Assembly (NCBI RefSeq): GCF_026930145.1
Contig: NZ_JANHOJ010000002.1
Span: 124,001-188,000, forward strand
DNA from: Bartonella sp. A05
GTDB taxonomy: Bacteria; Pseudomonadota; Alphaproteobacteria; Rhizobiales; Rhizobiaceae
Direction: 5' to 3'
DNA length: 64,000 nucleotides
The notes below the pieces were generated by a model. That model saw only the letters and a program-made list of their open reading frames with translations, searched no databases and was not told the origin of the DNA. Below, piece after piece: positions 1 to 10,121 of the stretch. The stretch's first letter is position 1, and each line of letters starts with the position of its first letter. The position numbers were made by a program, and so were the translations under genes.

Positions 1-1742
1 ATATTGAACGCGTCATTGCCCATGAATATTTTCATAATTGGACTGGTAATCGTATTACTTGCCGTGATTGGTTTCAACTCTGCTTAAAAGAAGGATTAAC
101 AGTCTACCGTGATCAGGAATTTTCTGCTGATCAAAATGTACGCAGCTTACAACGTATTGAGAACATAAAAACGTTAAAAGCTACGCAATTTTCTGAAGAT
201 TCTGGCCCTCTTGCACATCCTGTACGCCCCCGTCAATATAGCCAAATCAATAATTTTTATACCACAACCGTTTATGAAAAAGGGGCTGAAGTTGTGCGCA
301 TGATCCATACAATTTTGGGTGCCACTCTCTTTCGTAAAGGTATGGATCTTTATTTTCAACGCCATGATGGGCAAGCTTGTACCATTGAAGATTTTATTGC
401 TTGTTTTGCTGAAGTTTCTGGTCAAGACTTCTCCCAATTCATGCTGTGGTATGAGCAAGCGGGTACCCCAAATGTGGAAATCGATAGTCATTATAGCGAT
501 GGCGTTTTAACGATTCATGCAAAGCAACATATTCCAGAAACGCCACAACAAAATGACAAAAAGCCTATGCTTATTCCTATTGCTTTTGGTCTATTGGGAC
601 AAAATGGAGAGCCTCTAACCTATGAAGCGGATGCAAATATTCAATCAAATGTTATGATGCTGTCCAAAGAAACCCAGATCTTTAAATTCAGAGGATTGCG
701 CGAAAAACCTGTTTTATCACTACTCCGGGACTTTTCTGCTCCGATCATTCTACAAACCCCATTCAATGAAAGCGAATTTATTTTTCTTGCTGAAAAGGAT
801 AGCAATCAAATTAATCGCTGGCAGTCACTGAATCATTTAATAACGCAAGCTCTTATTCAAGCGATTAACGATAAAACGCTAGAAGAAACAACCATGCCTG
901 CTAACTTGCTGGAACTGATTAAGACCATAGTTCAAGATGACAATCTTGAACCAGAATTCCGCGCATTTTGTTTAAGCTTACCTTGCGAAGTTGAACTTGC
1001 CCGCACGATCGGTGAAAATATAGACCCTGATCGTATTCACCATGTGCGCAATCAATTTTTAGCGTCTATTGCACACACTCACCAGGAGCTCCTAACAAAA
1101 ATCTATGCGCAGATGCAAGTAAAAGAGTCTTATTGCCCAAACACTGAGCAAGTTGGAAAACGAGCGTTACGCAATATTGTATTAGATTATCTTTCCATCA
1201 TCGAAGCAAAACCAGACCGCGCGGCTACACAATATGCGACAGCCGACAATATGACTGACCGCATAGCCAGTATGACCATTTTAGCGCAACACTTTAACAC
1301 AAGCGAACAAGCACAAGATGCCTTAAGTGATTTTGAGAACCGATATAAGAATGACCCCTTAGTCATAGACAAATGGTTCTCCATTCAAGCAGTGGTTGCC
1401 GGTGCTTCAACGCTCTACCATGTTAAAAAACTCATGAACCATCCTCTCTTTTCACTGGATAATCCCAATCGCGTACGTGCCTTGATTGGTGCTTTTGCCT
1501 CTGGAAACCAAACGGGTTTTAATAGAGCTGATGGTGCAGCCTATCATTTCCTTTGCCAAATCATTTTGGAAATTGACAAAAAAAATCCACAGCTTGCTTC
1601 ACGGTTATTAACAATAATGCGCTCTTGGCGGCAATGGGAACCTGTGCGTCGACAAAAAATTGAAATGGAATTAAAAACCATTGCAGAAGCACAAAAGTTA
1701 TCAAGTGATGTGGCAGACATTATCAGCCGCACACTTTCTTAA
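1..1742 (+). CDS. pepN: Aminopeptidase N (M1 family), 5' end outside window
   Basis: Zinc metallo-aminopeptidase that removes N-terminal residues from peptides in the cytoplasm. The reading frame is open from nt 3, so the N-terminal half lies outside the window. The zinc motif HEYFH is at nt 21-35, followed by NWTGNR, and the third zinc ligand is the Glu of LKEGLTVYRDQEF (codon at nt 90-92). The rest is the long C-terminal helical domain of the bacterial PepN type, ending at a TAA stop. An ATG at nt 294 is internal and not the true start. It lies directly upstream of the pleC-like kinase. No frameshift is visible. The family assignment is firm; substrate range is inferred from the family. Confidence 0.95.
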   Translation, partial: IERVIAHEYFHNWTGNRITCRDWFQLCLKEGLTVYRDQEFSADQNVRSLQRIENIKTLKATQFSEDSGPLAHPVRPRQYSQINNFYTTTVYEKGAEVVRMIHTILGATLFRKGMDLYFQRHDGQACTIEDFIACFAEVSGQDFSQFMLWYEQAGTPNVEIDSHYSDGVLTIHAKQHIPETPQQNDKKPMLIPIAFGLLGQNGEPLTYEADANIQSNVMMLSKETQIFKFRGLREKPVLSLLRDFSAPIILQTPFNESEFIFLAEKDSNQINRWQSLNHLITQALIQAINDKTLEETTMPANLLELIKTIVQDDNLEPEFRAFCLSLPCEVELARTIGENIDPDRIHHVRNQFLASIAHTHQELLTKIYAQMQVKESYCPNTEQVGKRALRNIVLDYLSIIEAKPDRAATQYATADNMTDRIASMTILAQHFNTSEQAQDALSDFENRYKNDPLVIDKWFSIQAVVAGASTLYHVKKLMNHPLFSLDNPNRVRALIGAFASGNQTGFNRADGAAYHFLCQIILEIDKKNPQLASRLLTIMRSWRQWEPVRRQKIEMELKTIAEAQKLSSDVADIISRTLS

Positions 1743-1817
1743 GAAAAAATAATTTATAATCAATATCTTATAACTTTACTCATAAGAATATATAAAATAG
1801 CCTTTCGACAATGATAA

Positions 1818-1852
1818 ACCCATAAACAGATAATTTTAATTTGTTTATGGGT
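1818..1852 (+). terminator. Hairpin after pepN
   Basis: An 11-bp perfect inverted repeat (ACCCATAAACA at 1818-1828, its complement at 1842-1852) with a 13-nt loop is followed by a short T-rich stretch. It sits 75 bases after the pepN stop and before the next gene, as expected for a factor-independent terminator. The stem is AT-rich, so efficiency is uncertain. Confidence 0.5.
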
Positions 1853-2025
1853 CATTTTTACAGTGTCTTAATTTCCACAATTTACTGCTCATAATAGTAA
1901 AATTTCTCTTTTTTTAAAAAAAGACTGGACAGAAGACTCCTGTTTTGATTCATTGCATCTATTGGGTTGTTATGAGTACTGAAAGTGTTTTTCGGTCACG
2001 TTATTCATGATTAAAGGAATAAGAA

Positions 2026-4344
2026 ATGGCTAAATTGGACGCGTACAACGCGCCCACAGAAGTATATGCTGACTCAAAACCTGGCACCCAAAGTCGCAAG
2101 GAACAGACGGCGCATACCGATCTGCTATCGGGCTCAATTTATCAAAAACTCTTAAGAGTAGAACCTTGGTTAAGACGTTTCATTCCATTCGTCATCATTA
2201 CATTCCTCATTGTTCTCGCTGCAATTCTCTCCATATCAATCTATGATTGGCGTCATACAGTTGATAAAAATGCACGCTCTACGATGAATCTTTTAGCCTC
2301 TTATATTACAAATGCACTTGACAGTAATTTACTTACCGCAACTAAACAAGGAAAAGCTGTTGTTCTTTCTCAACAGCATTTGCAAAATATTCTAACCAAT
2401 GTTTATAATGGAGGTCTCGCCAACACCAGCACCATTATCGCCATAGTCGATCAAAGTGGAAACGTTCTGACCTCATCGAGTTCAGAAATAATTCTAGCAA
2501 AAAACTTACAAGATTCTCTCTCTGAGAATGCCGATGTATGGTTTCTCGGGCAACAAGCTAAAGCGTTTCAAATTACAATAGGAGGAGAACCTGCCCTCGC
2601 TTTATTCCGCAAAACAGAAAGTGGCCAATATGGCGTATTCATCGGTGAGAAAACGCAACATATTTATATGGAATGGCGTAAAGCTCTCTCGTTAAATATG
2701 ACCTTATTTATAGGGACTGCTGGTATTATGCTGGCTCTGCTCTATGCCTATTATAATCAGCTTATACGCGCACGCAATAGGGATCTGGTTTCTGAAAAAA
2801 TTCAAAATCGCATTGATATGGCAATGATGCGCGGACGCTGCGGGCTGTGGGATTGGAATATGGCAAGCGGACGCGTTTATTGGTCACGAGCAATGTATGA
2901 AATGCTCGGCTATGTGCCTCAAAATGCACTGTTATCAATTTCTCAGATCACTGCCATCATCAATCCAACGGATGCCAATTTTTTTGACATTGCTCAAGAA
3001 TTAATGAGCGGTACCAAAAAACATATCGATATTAATGTGCCCATGCGTCATGCTGATGGTCATTATGTATGGATGCGCATTCGTGCCGAAATGACTGAAG
3101 AAGAAGAACCCCATTTGGTTGGTATTTCCTTCGATATTAGCGAACAACGTCAATTTGCCGAACAAACAGCGCAAGCCGACCTCCGTATCCGCGATGCAAT
3201 TGAAAATATTTCAGAATCTTTTGTATTATGGGATGCAGAGGAACGTTTGGTCATGTCGAACAGCAAATTTTGTGAATATGCAGCCATTCCCAAACAGGTG
3301 TTACAATCCGGGATCCAACGTGCAGCTGTTGAAGCTATGGCGCGCCCTGCTATCACTGAATATCCCATTAAAGAAGATGGTAATGGTAACTCAACCAGTA
3401 TTCGCCAAACTGCAGATGGTTGCTGGCTTAAAATTAATGAACGGCGCACCCAAGATGGAGGACTTGTTTGCATCGGAACTGACATCTCCGAGCTTAAACA
3501 GCAACAAGAAAAATTTGAAGAAAGTGAAAGACGGCTTTTTTCTTTCATTCAAGAACTCAAGCGTGCACGAGGAAATGCTCAGCAACGAGCAACAGAAGTT
3601 GAAAAGCTGAATAAAAGCTTACAATCAGAAAAGGAACGAGCTGAAAGTGCTAACAAAGCTAAATCAGAATTTTTAGCCAATATGTCCCACGAATTACGCA
3701 CTCCACTGAATGCTATTCTTGGTTTTTCAGACATGATGTTGCAATCTACCTTTGGCCCTCTCGGCTCACAACGCTATCAGGAATATATGCGTGATATTCA
3801 CAATTCCGGAACCCATCTTCTAGCTCTGATTAATGATATTCTTGATATGTCTAAAATCGAAGCAGGAAGATTCAGCCTTGATTGTAAAAATATTGATATT
3901 GAGCCAATCATTAGCGAAGCAGTTCGTACACTGACACCACAAGCACAAGAAAAAAAGATCTCCGTTACAACAAATATTGCACCAGAACTTCATGCTGAAG
4001 TTGATTGCCGCGCCATGAGACAGATTTTTCTTAATCTCATCTCTAACGCTGTTAAATTCACACCTTCTGGTGGCAGTATTAATGTTTGTGCTTTCCAGAA
4101 AAAAAATAACCTTGTTTTCAAAATTAAAGATACAGGGGTTGGTATTCCTCAATCAGCCATCAAAAAGCTTGGACAACCTTTTGAACAAGTCGAAAATCAA
4201 TTTACCAAAACACATACCGGCTCAGGTCTAGGGTTAGCCATCTCCCGTTCCTTGCTGGAATTACACAAAGGGAAACTTGAAATTACTTCTAAAGAAGCAA
4301 AAGGTACAACTGTAACGATTACAATGCCAATTCAACAAAATTAA
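2026..4344 (+). CDS. pleC: PleC-like PAS sensor histidine kinase
   Basis: Membrane histidine kinase of 772 residues. Two membrane segments (about 51-73 and 222-244) bracket a periplasmic region. Then come a PAS domain with PAC motif (about 260-370), a second PAS-like domain (about 380-490), a coiled-coil linker, a HisKA dimerisation helix with phospho-acceptor His555 in MSHELRTPLNAILGFSDMM, and a HATPase domain with N, G1 (DTGVGIP) and G2 (GSGLGLAIS) boxes. The H-box is of the PleC/DivJ/PdhS kind that acts on DivK and PleD in alphaproteobacterial cell-cycle control. Gene order (pepN, this gene, glnE, regulator pair, degP) matches my recollection of the Sinorhizobium pleC locus. AAAGGAATAAGA precedes the ATG. 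PleC rather than DivJ or PdhS is an inference from topology and order. Confidence 0.75.
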   Translation: MAKLDAYNAPTEVYADSKPGTQSRKEQTAHTDLLSGSIYQKLLRVEPWLRRFIPFVIITFLIVLAAILSISIYDWRHTVDKNARSTMNLLASYITNALDSNLLTATKQGKAVVLSQQHLQNILTNVYNGGLANTSTIIAIVDQSGNVLTSSSSEIILAKNLQDSLSENADVWFLGQQAKAFQITIGGEPALALFRKTESGQYGVFIGEKTQHIYMEWRKALSLNMTLFIGTAGIMLALLYAYYNQLIRARNRDLVSEKIQNRIDMAMMRGRCGLWDWNMASGRVYWSRAMYEMLGYVPQNALLSISQITAIINPTDANFFDIAQELMSGTKKHIDINVPMRHADGHYVWMRIRAEMTEEEEPHLVGISFDISEQRQFAEQTAQADLRIRDAIENISESFVLWDAEERLVMSNSKFCEYAAIPKQVLQSGIQRAAVEAMARPAITEYPIKEDGNGNSTSIRQTADGCWLKINERRTQDGGLVCIGTDISELKQQQEKFEESERRLFSFIQELKRARGNAQQRATEVEKLNKSLQSEKERAESANKAKSEFLANMSHELRTPLNAILGFSDMMLQSTFGPLGSQRYQEYMRDIHNSGTHLLALINDILDMSKIEAGRFSLDCKNIDIEPIISEAVRTLTPQAQEKKISVTTNIAPELHAEVDCRAMRQIFLNLISNAVKFTPSGGSINVCAFQKKNNLVFKIKDTGVGIPQSAIKKLGQPFEQVENQFTKTHTGSGLGLAISRSLLELHKGKLEITSKEAKGTTVTITMPIQQN

Positions 4345-4348
4345 AGCT

Positions 4349-4873
4349 TTAGAAGCATTTTCGTTGTTCACGTTGCAAAACAATCTGTTTCCGTTGTATT
4401 CCCCAACGATAACCAGAAACAGCACCATTCTTGCAAAGTACACGATGGCAAGGAATAGCTAATGCCAATTCATTACGCGCACATGCATTAGCAACCGCAC
4501 GAACAGCTTTCGGCATACCGATATGTTGCGCTAATTCTGTATAAGAAATTGTTTCACCACATTGTACCTCACATAATGCAGCCCATACTCTCTGCTGAAA
4601 AGCTGTACCTCTGATATCGAGTGGAAGATCATAATGCCTTACCAGATGAGGTGTCTCCACCATCGCGACAATGTGCACAACCTCTTGATGGAATACATTG
4701 TCATCAGCATCTTGTTGGATATCACTAAAGTGTCCTGTAAATTCCTGTAACAATTGTTGAGCAGTATCACCTAAAGCAATATGGCAAATCCCCCTATGAG
4801 ACTTTGCAACTAAAAGCCACCCTATTGATAACTCCCTCAAGCAAAATATTCTTTTTTCGAAACTCTTTAACAT
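4349..4873 (-). CDS. ogt: Methylated-DNA--protein-cysteine S-methyltransferase
   Basis: Suicide repair protein that transfers the alkyl group from O6-alkylguanine to its own cysteine. The acceptor is Cys142 in AIPCHRVL (140-147). The DNA-binding helix-turn-helix (about 110-135, SYTELAQHIGMPKAVRAVA) precedes it, and residues 1-90 form the usual N-terminal subdomain. At 174 residues it has the length of a stand-alone Ogt. The wording around the active site (ANACARN...AIPCHRV) resembles the C-terminal half of Ada, but no Ada zinc domain is present. It is convergent with the upstream kinase gene, with only four bases between their stops, and 70 bases downstream of glnE. Confidence 0.9.
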   Translation of the reverse strand: MLKSFEKRIFCLRELSIGWLLVAKSHRGICHIALGDTAQQLLQEFTGHFSDIQQDADDNVFHQEVVHIVAMVETPHLVRHYDLPLDIRGTAFQQRVWAALCEVQCGETISYTELAQHIGMPKAVRAVANACARNELALAIPCHRVLCKNGAVSGYRWGIQRKQIVLQREQRKCF

Positions 4874-4943
4874 TTTAATTTTATTTATACGCTTTATAAA
4901 GGTTAGAAATAATACAGCATCAAAATTCTATCAGAGTATACAT

Positions 4944-7868
4944 TCACTTGTTCATCACCTGTGTAAAAATTGAACGCACCAATTGCCCCATGTCCTCAAT
5001 CAATTTTTCGATACGAAGCAAATCAGGCTCACCAACACTGCGCAACAGAAGGTCACTGAGTCCAGGAGGCATATCATCAAGATTAAGAGAATCCTTTAAG
5101 CAAAAACGTATAATTTGACTCAAATTTGTATAGAGACAATAAGCAGAATGAAGTTCAAAAACGCATGACCTGTCAAGAAAGCTGTTTGGTAAACGCGCAA
5201 GAACATCAACCGTAGTCATTCCAATTTCGAACTCAACCACATGAGTTATGAGAGAAAATTGAGCAATAAATTCAAGGTCCATAATGCCACCAGGCATAAT
5301 TTTAAAATCCCATCGATTTTCCGGCGGTTTTTCTTTTTCAATTAAGGAACGCATTTCACGCACTTCTTTTGCGACAATCTTCTTGTCACGGTAGAGTGCA
5401 ATAATTTCACATATCTCTTTTTCTATCCTTTGCAAAAAATCGCTATCACCAGTCACACCTCGTGCCCGTGTTAAGGCGAGATGTTCCCATATCCAAGCTT
5501 CCTTACGTTGATATTTGCTAAAAGCTTGAAAAGAAACAGCAACAGGCCCTTTATTTCCCAATGGCCGTAATCGTAAATCAACATCGTAAAGAACACCTTG
5601 AACTGTAGAAGTAGATAAAGCCGCAACAAAGCGTTGTGTCAAACGAGTATAATATTGAATAATATAAAGAGGCTTTTCTCCATCAGATATTTCCGCATCC
5701 TCATCATGCTCATAAAGAAAAATAAGATCAACATCCGAGCCTGCGGTTAATTCATAGCTTCCAAGCTTACCCATACCCAATATGCCAATACGTCCACCTT
5801 TAATATGACCATGGAGCTGAGAAAATTCTTTTTGAACCGCTGCAAATGTTTTTGCAATCATAAGATCTGCAAGTGCAGTAAGAGCAAAACCTGCTTTATC
5901 CCCTGTAATTGCACCATTCAAAAGCCGGATACCAATCAAAAAACGTTGCTCATCAGCAAAAATCCTTAAGTAGTCAAGAATTTCTTCATGGGAGGTTACA
6001 CCTTCAAGAAAATATTCAAGCTTATTTTCTAGATAAGTTTTTGTTGGCAATTCTGCAAAAATTGTCGGATCCAGCATCCCATCAAAAACATGCGGTTTGT
6101 GCATAATAATCTCAGCAAGGCGCGGAGCAGCTCCCATAATAAGGACTAACATATCCCAAAGAGGTGGATTAGATTGTAATAAACTAAATAGCTGAATTCC
6201 TGAAGGCAAACCTTGCAAAAAACGATCAAAACACAACATTGCTTCATCCGCTCGCTTGGTAGCACCAAAAGCTTTCAAAAGTGCTGGTGTCAGTTCCGTT
6301 AATCTTTCACGCGCCTCAGCCGATTGTGTCGCTTTATAACGTCCACAATGTAATGTTCGCATAATACGACAAATATCTCTTGTCCTTTCAAAACCTAAAC
6401 GATTTAATGTGATCAACGTTTCCGGATCATCTTCTTCACCTGTAAAAACCAAATTACCGATTTCCAAGCCAAGTTCCTGTTCATGCTCAAACAACGCTGC
6501 ATAATGTTTCTCAACCACTTGAAGCGTTTCTAACAAATCGCGGGTAAAGTAGCTAACTTCTTGATATCCCATTAAATATGCGACACTAGTGAATTGAGAA
6601 ATATCGTTTGGTAAAAGATGCGTTTGTTCATCCGCAAGCATTTGAATACGGTGTTCAACATTGCGTAAAAAAGCATAGCTCTTTACAAGGCTATCTCTGG
6701 TTTTCTTACTGATCCAGCCAAGGGTGTGAAGTTCTGCTAACATTGCAACTGTCTCACGCCCACGCAATTGAGGCAAACGTCCACCAGCAATTAATTGCTG
6801 TGTTTGAACAAAAAACTCAATCTCACGGATACCCCCTCGCCCCAATTTTATATTATGGCCATAAGCAGCAATTTGACCATAATTTTTGTACGCATGAATT
6901 TGACGTTTGATCGAATGAATATCAGCAATAGCAGCATAATCTAAATATTTTCGCCACATATAAGGGGAAAGTTCTTTCAGAAAACTAAAGCCCGCCTCAA
7001 TATCGCCTGCTACTGGACGCGCTTTAATCATTGCTGCACGTTCCCAATTTTGACCACGCCCTTCATAATAACGCAAAGCAGTTCTGACCGGTAATGCCAA
7101 TGGCATGGAACCTGGGTCGGGTCGGAGTCGCAAATCAAGCCGAAAAACATATCCCTCAGCAGTGCGTTCCTGAATAATACGGATTAATCGCCGTACCATT
7201 TTAGAAAAGACATCTGTACTTTCATAAAGATCACCAATATGAGGCGACGTTTCATCAATAAAAATAATAAGATCAATATCAGAGGAATAATTAAGTTCTC
7301 CTGCACCCAATTTTCCCATACCTAGAACAATCAAACCACAATCTTTTTCTGGATTATCACGGCTAGCCAAACTTATTTTTCCACGATCGTGCGCTTCTCT
7401 TAAAAGAAAACGCAAAGCCGCACCTAAAGCACCTTCACCTAAGCGGGTTAACCATGCACAGGAAACCTCGTAAGCAAAAACACCACTCAAATCAGCTAAA
7501 GCAATGAGAACATGGGCTTCTTTTTTCTTACATCTTAAAGCCACCATTAATGAAGCTTCATTAATCGCTTCAATCCTATCAGTGGCTGCAATATCATCTA
7601 TAATTTCACTTAGTCTTGTCTCTATATCGACATCCAACAAGGGGCTAAGATATGATGGATTTGCAATCAAAACTTCACGTAAAAATGGAGATAAAGTCAT
7701 AATCGCGCTGATAAAATCGACTTGCTCTCCCTTATCCGCAATATAAGAAACCAACGGTTCTAAACTTTCTTTCCTCGCTTGTTCTTCAAGATCTTTCAGC
7801 CATTGGGAACCGCTATCATCAAGAGGACGTAAAGGGAGGAGTTGTGTTTTTAAAAAAGCGCTTTTCAT
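4944..7868 (-). CDS. glnE: Bifunctional glutamine synthetase adenylyltransferase/adenylyl-removing enzyme
   Basis: Controls glutamine synthetase by adding or removing AMP in response to PII and glutamine. The two nucleotidyltransferase domains are visible: the N-terminal deadenylylase core (GMGKLGAGELNYSSDIDLI) and the C-terminal adenylylase core (GMGKLGSYELTAGSDVDLI), each with the G-S-x10-DxD signature. At about 974 residues it has full family length. A GTG two codons upstream (7874) is in frame, but GGGAG lies too close to it; the ATG at 7868 is spaced correctly, so I chose that. No neighbouring glnA or glnB is seen. Confidence 0.95.
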   Translation of the reverse strand: MKSAFLKTQLLPLRPLDDSGSQWLKDLEEQARKESLEPLVSYIADKGEQVDFISAIMTLSPFLREVLIANPSYLSPLLDVDIETRLSEIIDDIAATDRIEAINEASLMVALRCKKKEAHVLIALADLSGVFAYEVSCAWLTRLGEGALGAALRFLLREAHDRGKISLASRDNPEKDCGLIVLGMGKLGAGELNYSSDIDLIIFIDETSPHIGDLYESTDVFSKMVRRLIRIIQERTAEGYVFRLDLRLRPDPGSMPLALPVRTALRYYEGRGQNWERAAMIKARPVAGDIEAGFSFLKELSPYMWRKYLDYAAIADIHSIKRQIHAYKNYGQIAAYGHNIKLGRGGIREIEFFVQTQQLIAGGRLPQLRGRETVAMLAELHTLGWISKKTRDSLVKSYAFLRNVEHRIQMLADEQTHLLPNDISQFTSVAYLMGYQEVSYFTRDLLETLQVVEKHYAALFEHEQELGLEIGNLVFTGEEDDPETLITLNRLGFERTRDICRIMRTLHCGRYKATQSAEARERLTELTPALLKAFGATKRADEAMLCFDRFLQGLPSGIQLFSLLQSNPPLWDMLVLIMGAAPRLAEIIMHKPHVFDGMLDPTIFAELPTKTYLENKLEYFLEGVTSHEEILDYLRIFADEQRFLIGIRLLNGAITGDKAGFALTALADLMIAKTFAAVQKEFSQLHGHIKGGRIGILGMGKLGSYELTAGSDVDLIFLYEHDEDAEISDGEKPLYIIQYYTRLTQRFVAALSTSTVQGVLYDVDLRLRPLGNKGPVAVSFQAFSKYQRKEAWIWEHLALTRARGVTGDSDFLQRIEKEICEIIALYRDKKIVAKEVREMRSLIEKEKPPENRWDFKIMPGGIMDLEFIAQFSLITHVVEFEIGMTTVDVLARLPNSFLDRSCVFELHSAYCLYTNLSQIIRFCLKDSLNLDDMPPGLSDLLLRSVGEPDLLRIEKLIEDMGQLVRSIFTQVMNK

Positions 7869-7977
7869 TTTCACTCCCTTGAAAAAGCATATTAATTTTC
7901 ATCCTATTTTATTGCACTAGGATCTGGATAAAAAAACAGAAATACGTTCTAGAATAGAGTGATAAGACAAAATAACA

Positions 7978-9360
7978 TTAAGGAAACAATAAAACAGCTC
8001 TAAGCCCAGGATTTGCATTTTCAAGCAAAAGTTCACCCCCATGAAGTTTCATAACAGCTTTTGCTATGCTTAAGCCAATACCAAAACCCGGCTTTGTACG
8101 GCTCTCTTCAAGACGAACAAAGCGTTCTGTTACTTTGTCACATTGATCTTCCGCAATTCCCGGACCATTATCGCTAACCACAACCAACAAGCGTTCTCCA
8201 CAACATTCCATTGATAAAGAAACCTCCACGTCTCGTCCATCTTCAGACGCATATTTAATCGCGTTATCAATGAGATTAAAAAGAGATTGCGCAACAAGCT
8301 CACGATTCAGCTTCATTTCTTTATCAAATGTGTGCCCTAACCGAAGCAAAACACCCGACTCTTCAGCGAAAGGTTCATAAAATTCAACAGCATCTTCAAG
8401 AATCCGCTTCATATTCACTGTCTCAAGATGCTCAATTGAACTTCTGGCTTCAATGCGAGAAATCATCAAAATAGCATTAAAAGTACGAATGAGTTGATCT
8501 GATTCAGCAATGACATCATCCAGTGCCTGTCGATATTCAAGCTCCATCTTTTGTCCCGAAAGCGCTTCTTCAGCGCGATTTCTCAAACGTGTAAGCGGCG
8601 TTCTAAGATCATGAGCAATATTATCTGACACTTGACGCAAACCAGTATTTAATTCCTCAATACGATCGAGCATAACATTAAGATTGGCAGACAATCGATC
8701 AAACTCATCACCTACCCCAGAAACGGGTAAACGCTCGCTCAAATCACCACCCATCAAACGCTGCGATGCAGCGGTTACATGATCGATCCTCTGCAATGCA
8801 CGCCTGCCAACAAAAAACCATATTAATAAAGCTCCTCCAACCATCGCTACAAGAGCAATCATTACAGCTTTACGAATAACTGCGGCAAAACGTTCTGGTT
8901 CATCTAAATCACTGCCTACTAGAAGCTTCATAGCATTGGGTAAATCAACAACAATTGCTAAAGCACGATGTTTACTCATCGTGCCACTTTCTCCAAAACG
9001 TGAATACAACAAAGAATCAGAAACAAAACCACCATGCTGCAAAAGGCCAAGTTCAATACGAGCCACATTCCCCGCTAAAACACGCCCCACAGGATCAGTG
9101 ACAAGATAAAGGAAAGCGCCGGGTTGTCGTGAACGATGATCAATCGTGCGTATCAACAAAGGCAATCCACCATAATCATAAGCACGTTCAATACGCTTTA
9201 ATTCTTCACGGACAGTTTGTTCCGTTTGATCTGTTAATAATGAGACAGAAAATTCTGCCGTATAGATAGAAAGCCCTGACGCAACCAATCCAAATAATAG
9301 AATATAAAGCGCAGAAAGCCTGAAAGCTGTTGTGCGCATCATATTGATTAAACGATTCAT
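7978..9360 (-). CDS. Two-component sensor histidine kinase (HAMP type)
   Basis: Inner-membrane sensor of 460 residues. Two membrane segments (about 12-33 and 163-185) flank a periplasmic sensor of about 130 residues with no recognisable fold. A HAMP linker (about 187-239), a HisKA domain with His250 in NIAHDLRTPLTRLR and a HATPase domain with DNGPGIAEDQ and GFGIGLSIAKAV follow. The start overlaps the stop of the response regulator by ATGA, so the two are translationally coupled. Its position between glnE and degP is the same as in other rhizobia as I recall them. The proximity of degP suggests, but does not show, an envelope-stress role. The signal is unknown. Confidence 0.9.
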   Translation of the reverse strand: MNRLINMMRTTAFRLSALYILLFGLVASGLSIYTAEFSVSLLTDQTEQTVREELKRIERAYDYGGLPLLIRTIDHRSRQPGAFLYLVTDPVGRVLAGNVARIELGLLQHGGFVSDSLLYSRFGESGTMSKHRALAIVVDLPNAMKLLVGSDLDEPERFAAVIRKAVMIALVAMVGGALLIWFFVGRRALQRIDHVTAASQRLMGGDLSERLPVSGVGDEFDRLSANLNVMLDRIEELNTGLRQVSDNIAHDLRTPLTRLRNRAEEALSGQKMELEYRQALDDVIAESDQLIRTFNAILMISRIEARSSIEHLETVNMKRILEDAVEFYEPFAEESGVLLRLGHTFDKEMKLNRELVAQSLFNLIDNAIKYASEDGRDVEVSLSMECCGERLLVVVSDNGPGIAEDQCDKVTERFVRLEESRTKPGFGIGLSIAKAVMKLHGGELLLENANPGLRAVLLFP

Positions 9361-10043
9361 AATTTTGTATTTGGTACTTTCAGCATATATCCAGCTCCAC
9401 GCACAGTATGTAAAAGTGGAATATCAAAATCTTTTTCAATTTTCGCTCTCAAACGGGATATATGAACATCAATGACGTTTGTTTGCGGATCAAAATGGTA
9501 ATCCCAAACATTTTCTAACAGCATAGTCCGTGTAACAACCTGCCCAGCATATCGCATTAAATACTCCAGCAAACGAAACTCACGGGGTTGTAATATAATA
9601 TTTCTTTTACCACGTCTTACTGTATGTGCCAACCGATCAAGCTCAAGATCACCAACAGAATAAACAGTTTCTGCCTCTTTAGGGTTTTTTCGCCGTTGTA
9701 ATACCTCAACGCGCGCAAGAAGTTCGGAAAAAGCATAAGGCTTCGTCAAATAATCATCGCCCCCTGCACGCAAACCCATCACACGATCATCAACTTGCCC
9801 TAGAGCCGAAAGGATCAGAACCGGCGTTTTATTGCCTTTTGCACGCAATTCAGCAATAATGGAAAGACCATCACGGCGCGGAAGCATCCTATCAATAACC
9901 ATGACATCATAATTCTCCGTTTCAGCCAAAGCATAACCAGTATCCCCATCATAAGCAACATCAGATGTGTGCCCTGCTTCTAAAAAAGCTTTTTCAAGAT
10001 AGCACCCCATCTCACGATCATCTTCGATGACGAGTATCTTCAT
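9357..10043 (-). CDS. OmpR/PhoB-family response regulator
   Basis: Cytoplasmic transcription factor of 228 residues, partner of the sensor encoded directly downstream. The receiver domain (1-115) has the acidic pair E7-D8-D9, phospho-acceptor Asp51 in VIDRMLPRRDG, and the conserved Lys in LTKPYAF. The winged-helix DNA-binding domain (about 130-222) has the typical LTxREF-like segment LQPREFRLLEYLMR and the recognition helix VIDVHISRLRAKI. A hairpin separates it from the upstream degP gene. Target genes cannot be read from the sequence. Confidence 0.92.
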   Translation of the reverse strand: MKILVIEDDREMGCYLEKAFLEAGHTSDVAYDGDTGYALAETENYDVMVIDRMLPRRDGLSIIAELRAKGNKTPVLILSALGQVDDRVMGLRAGGDDYLTKPYAFSELLARVEVLQRRKNPKEAETVYSVGDLELDRLAHTVRRGKRNIILQPREFRLLEYLMRYAGQVVTRTMLLENVWDYHFDPQTNVIDVHISRLRAKIEKDFDIPLLHTVRGAGYMLKVPNTKL

Positions 10044-10077
10044 AAACGAGTCTCTCCCTTTATCGCATCAAATGATT

Positions 10078-10110
10078 GTGGGACGGAAATCTTTAAAATA
10101 TCTGTCCCAC
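10078..10110 (-). terminator. Hairpin between degP and the response regulator gene
   Basis: A 10-bp inverted repeat (10078-10087 with 10101-10110, one G-U pair, GTGGGAC core) with a 13-nt loop lies just downstream of the degP stop and 35 bases upstream of the regulator start. It lacks a clear U-run on the minus strand, so it could be a weak terminator, an mRNA-processing or stabilising hairpin, or part of the regulator leader. Confidence 0.45.
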
Positions 10111-10121
10111 TTGGTTAAGTG

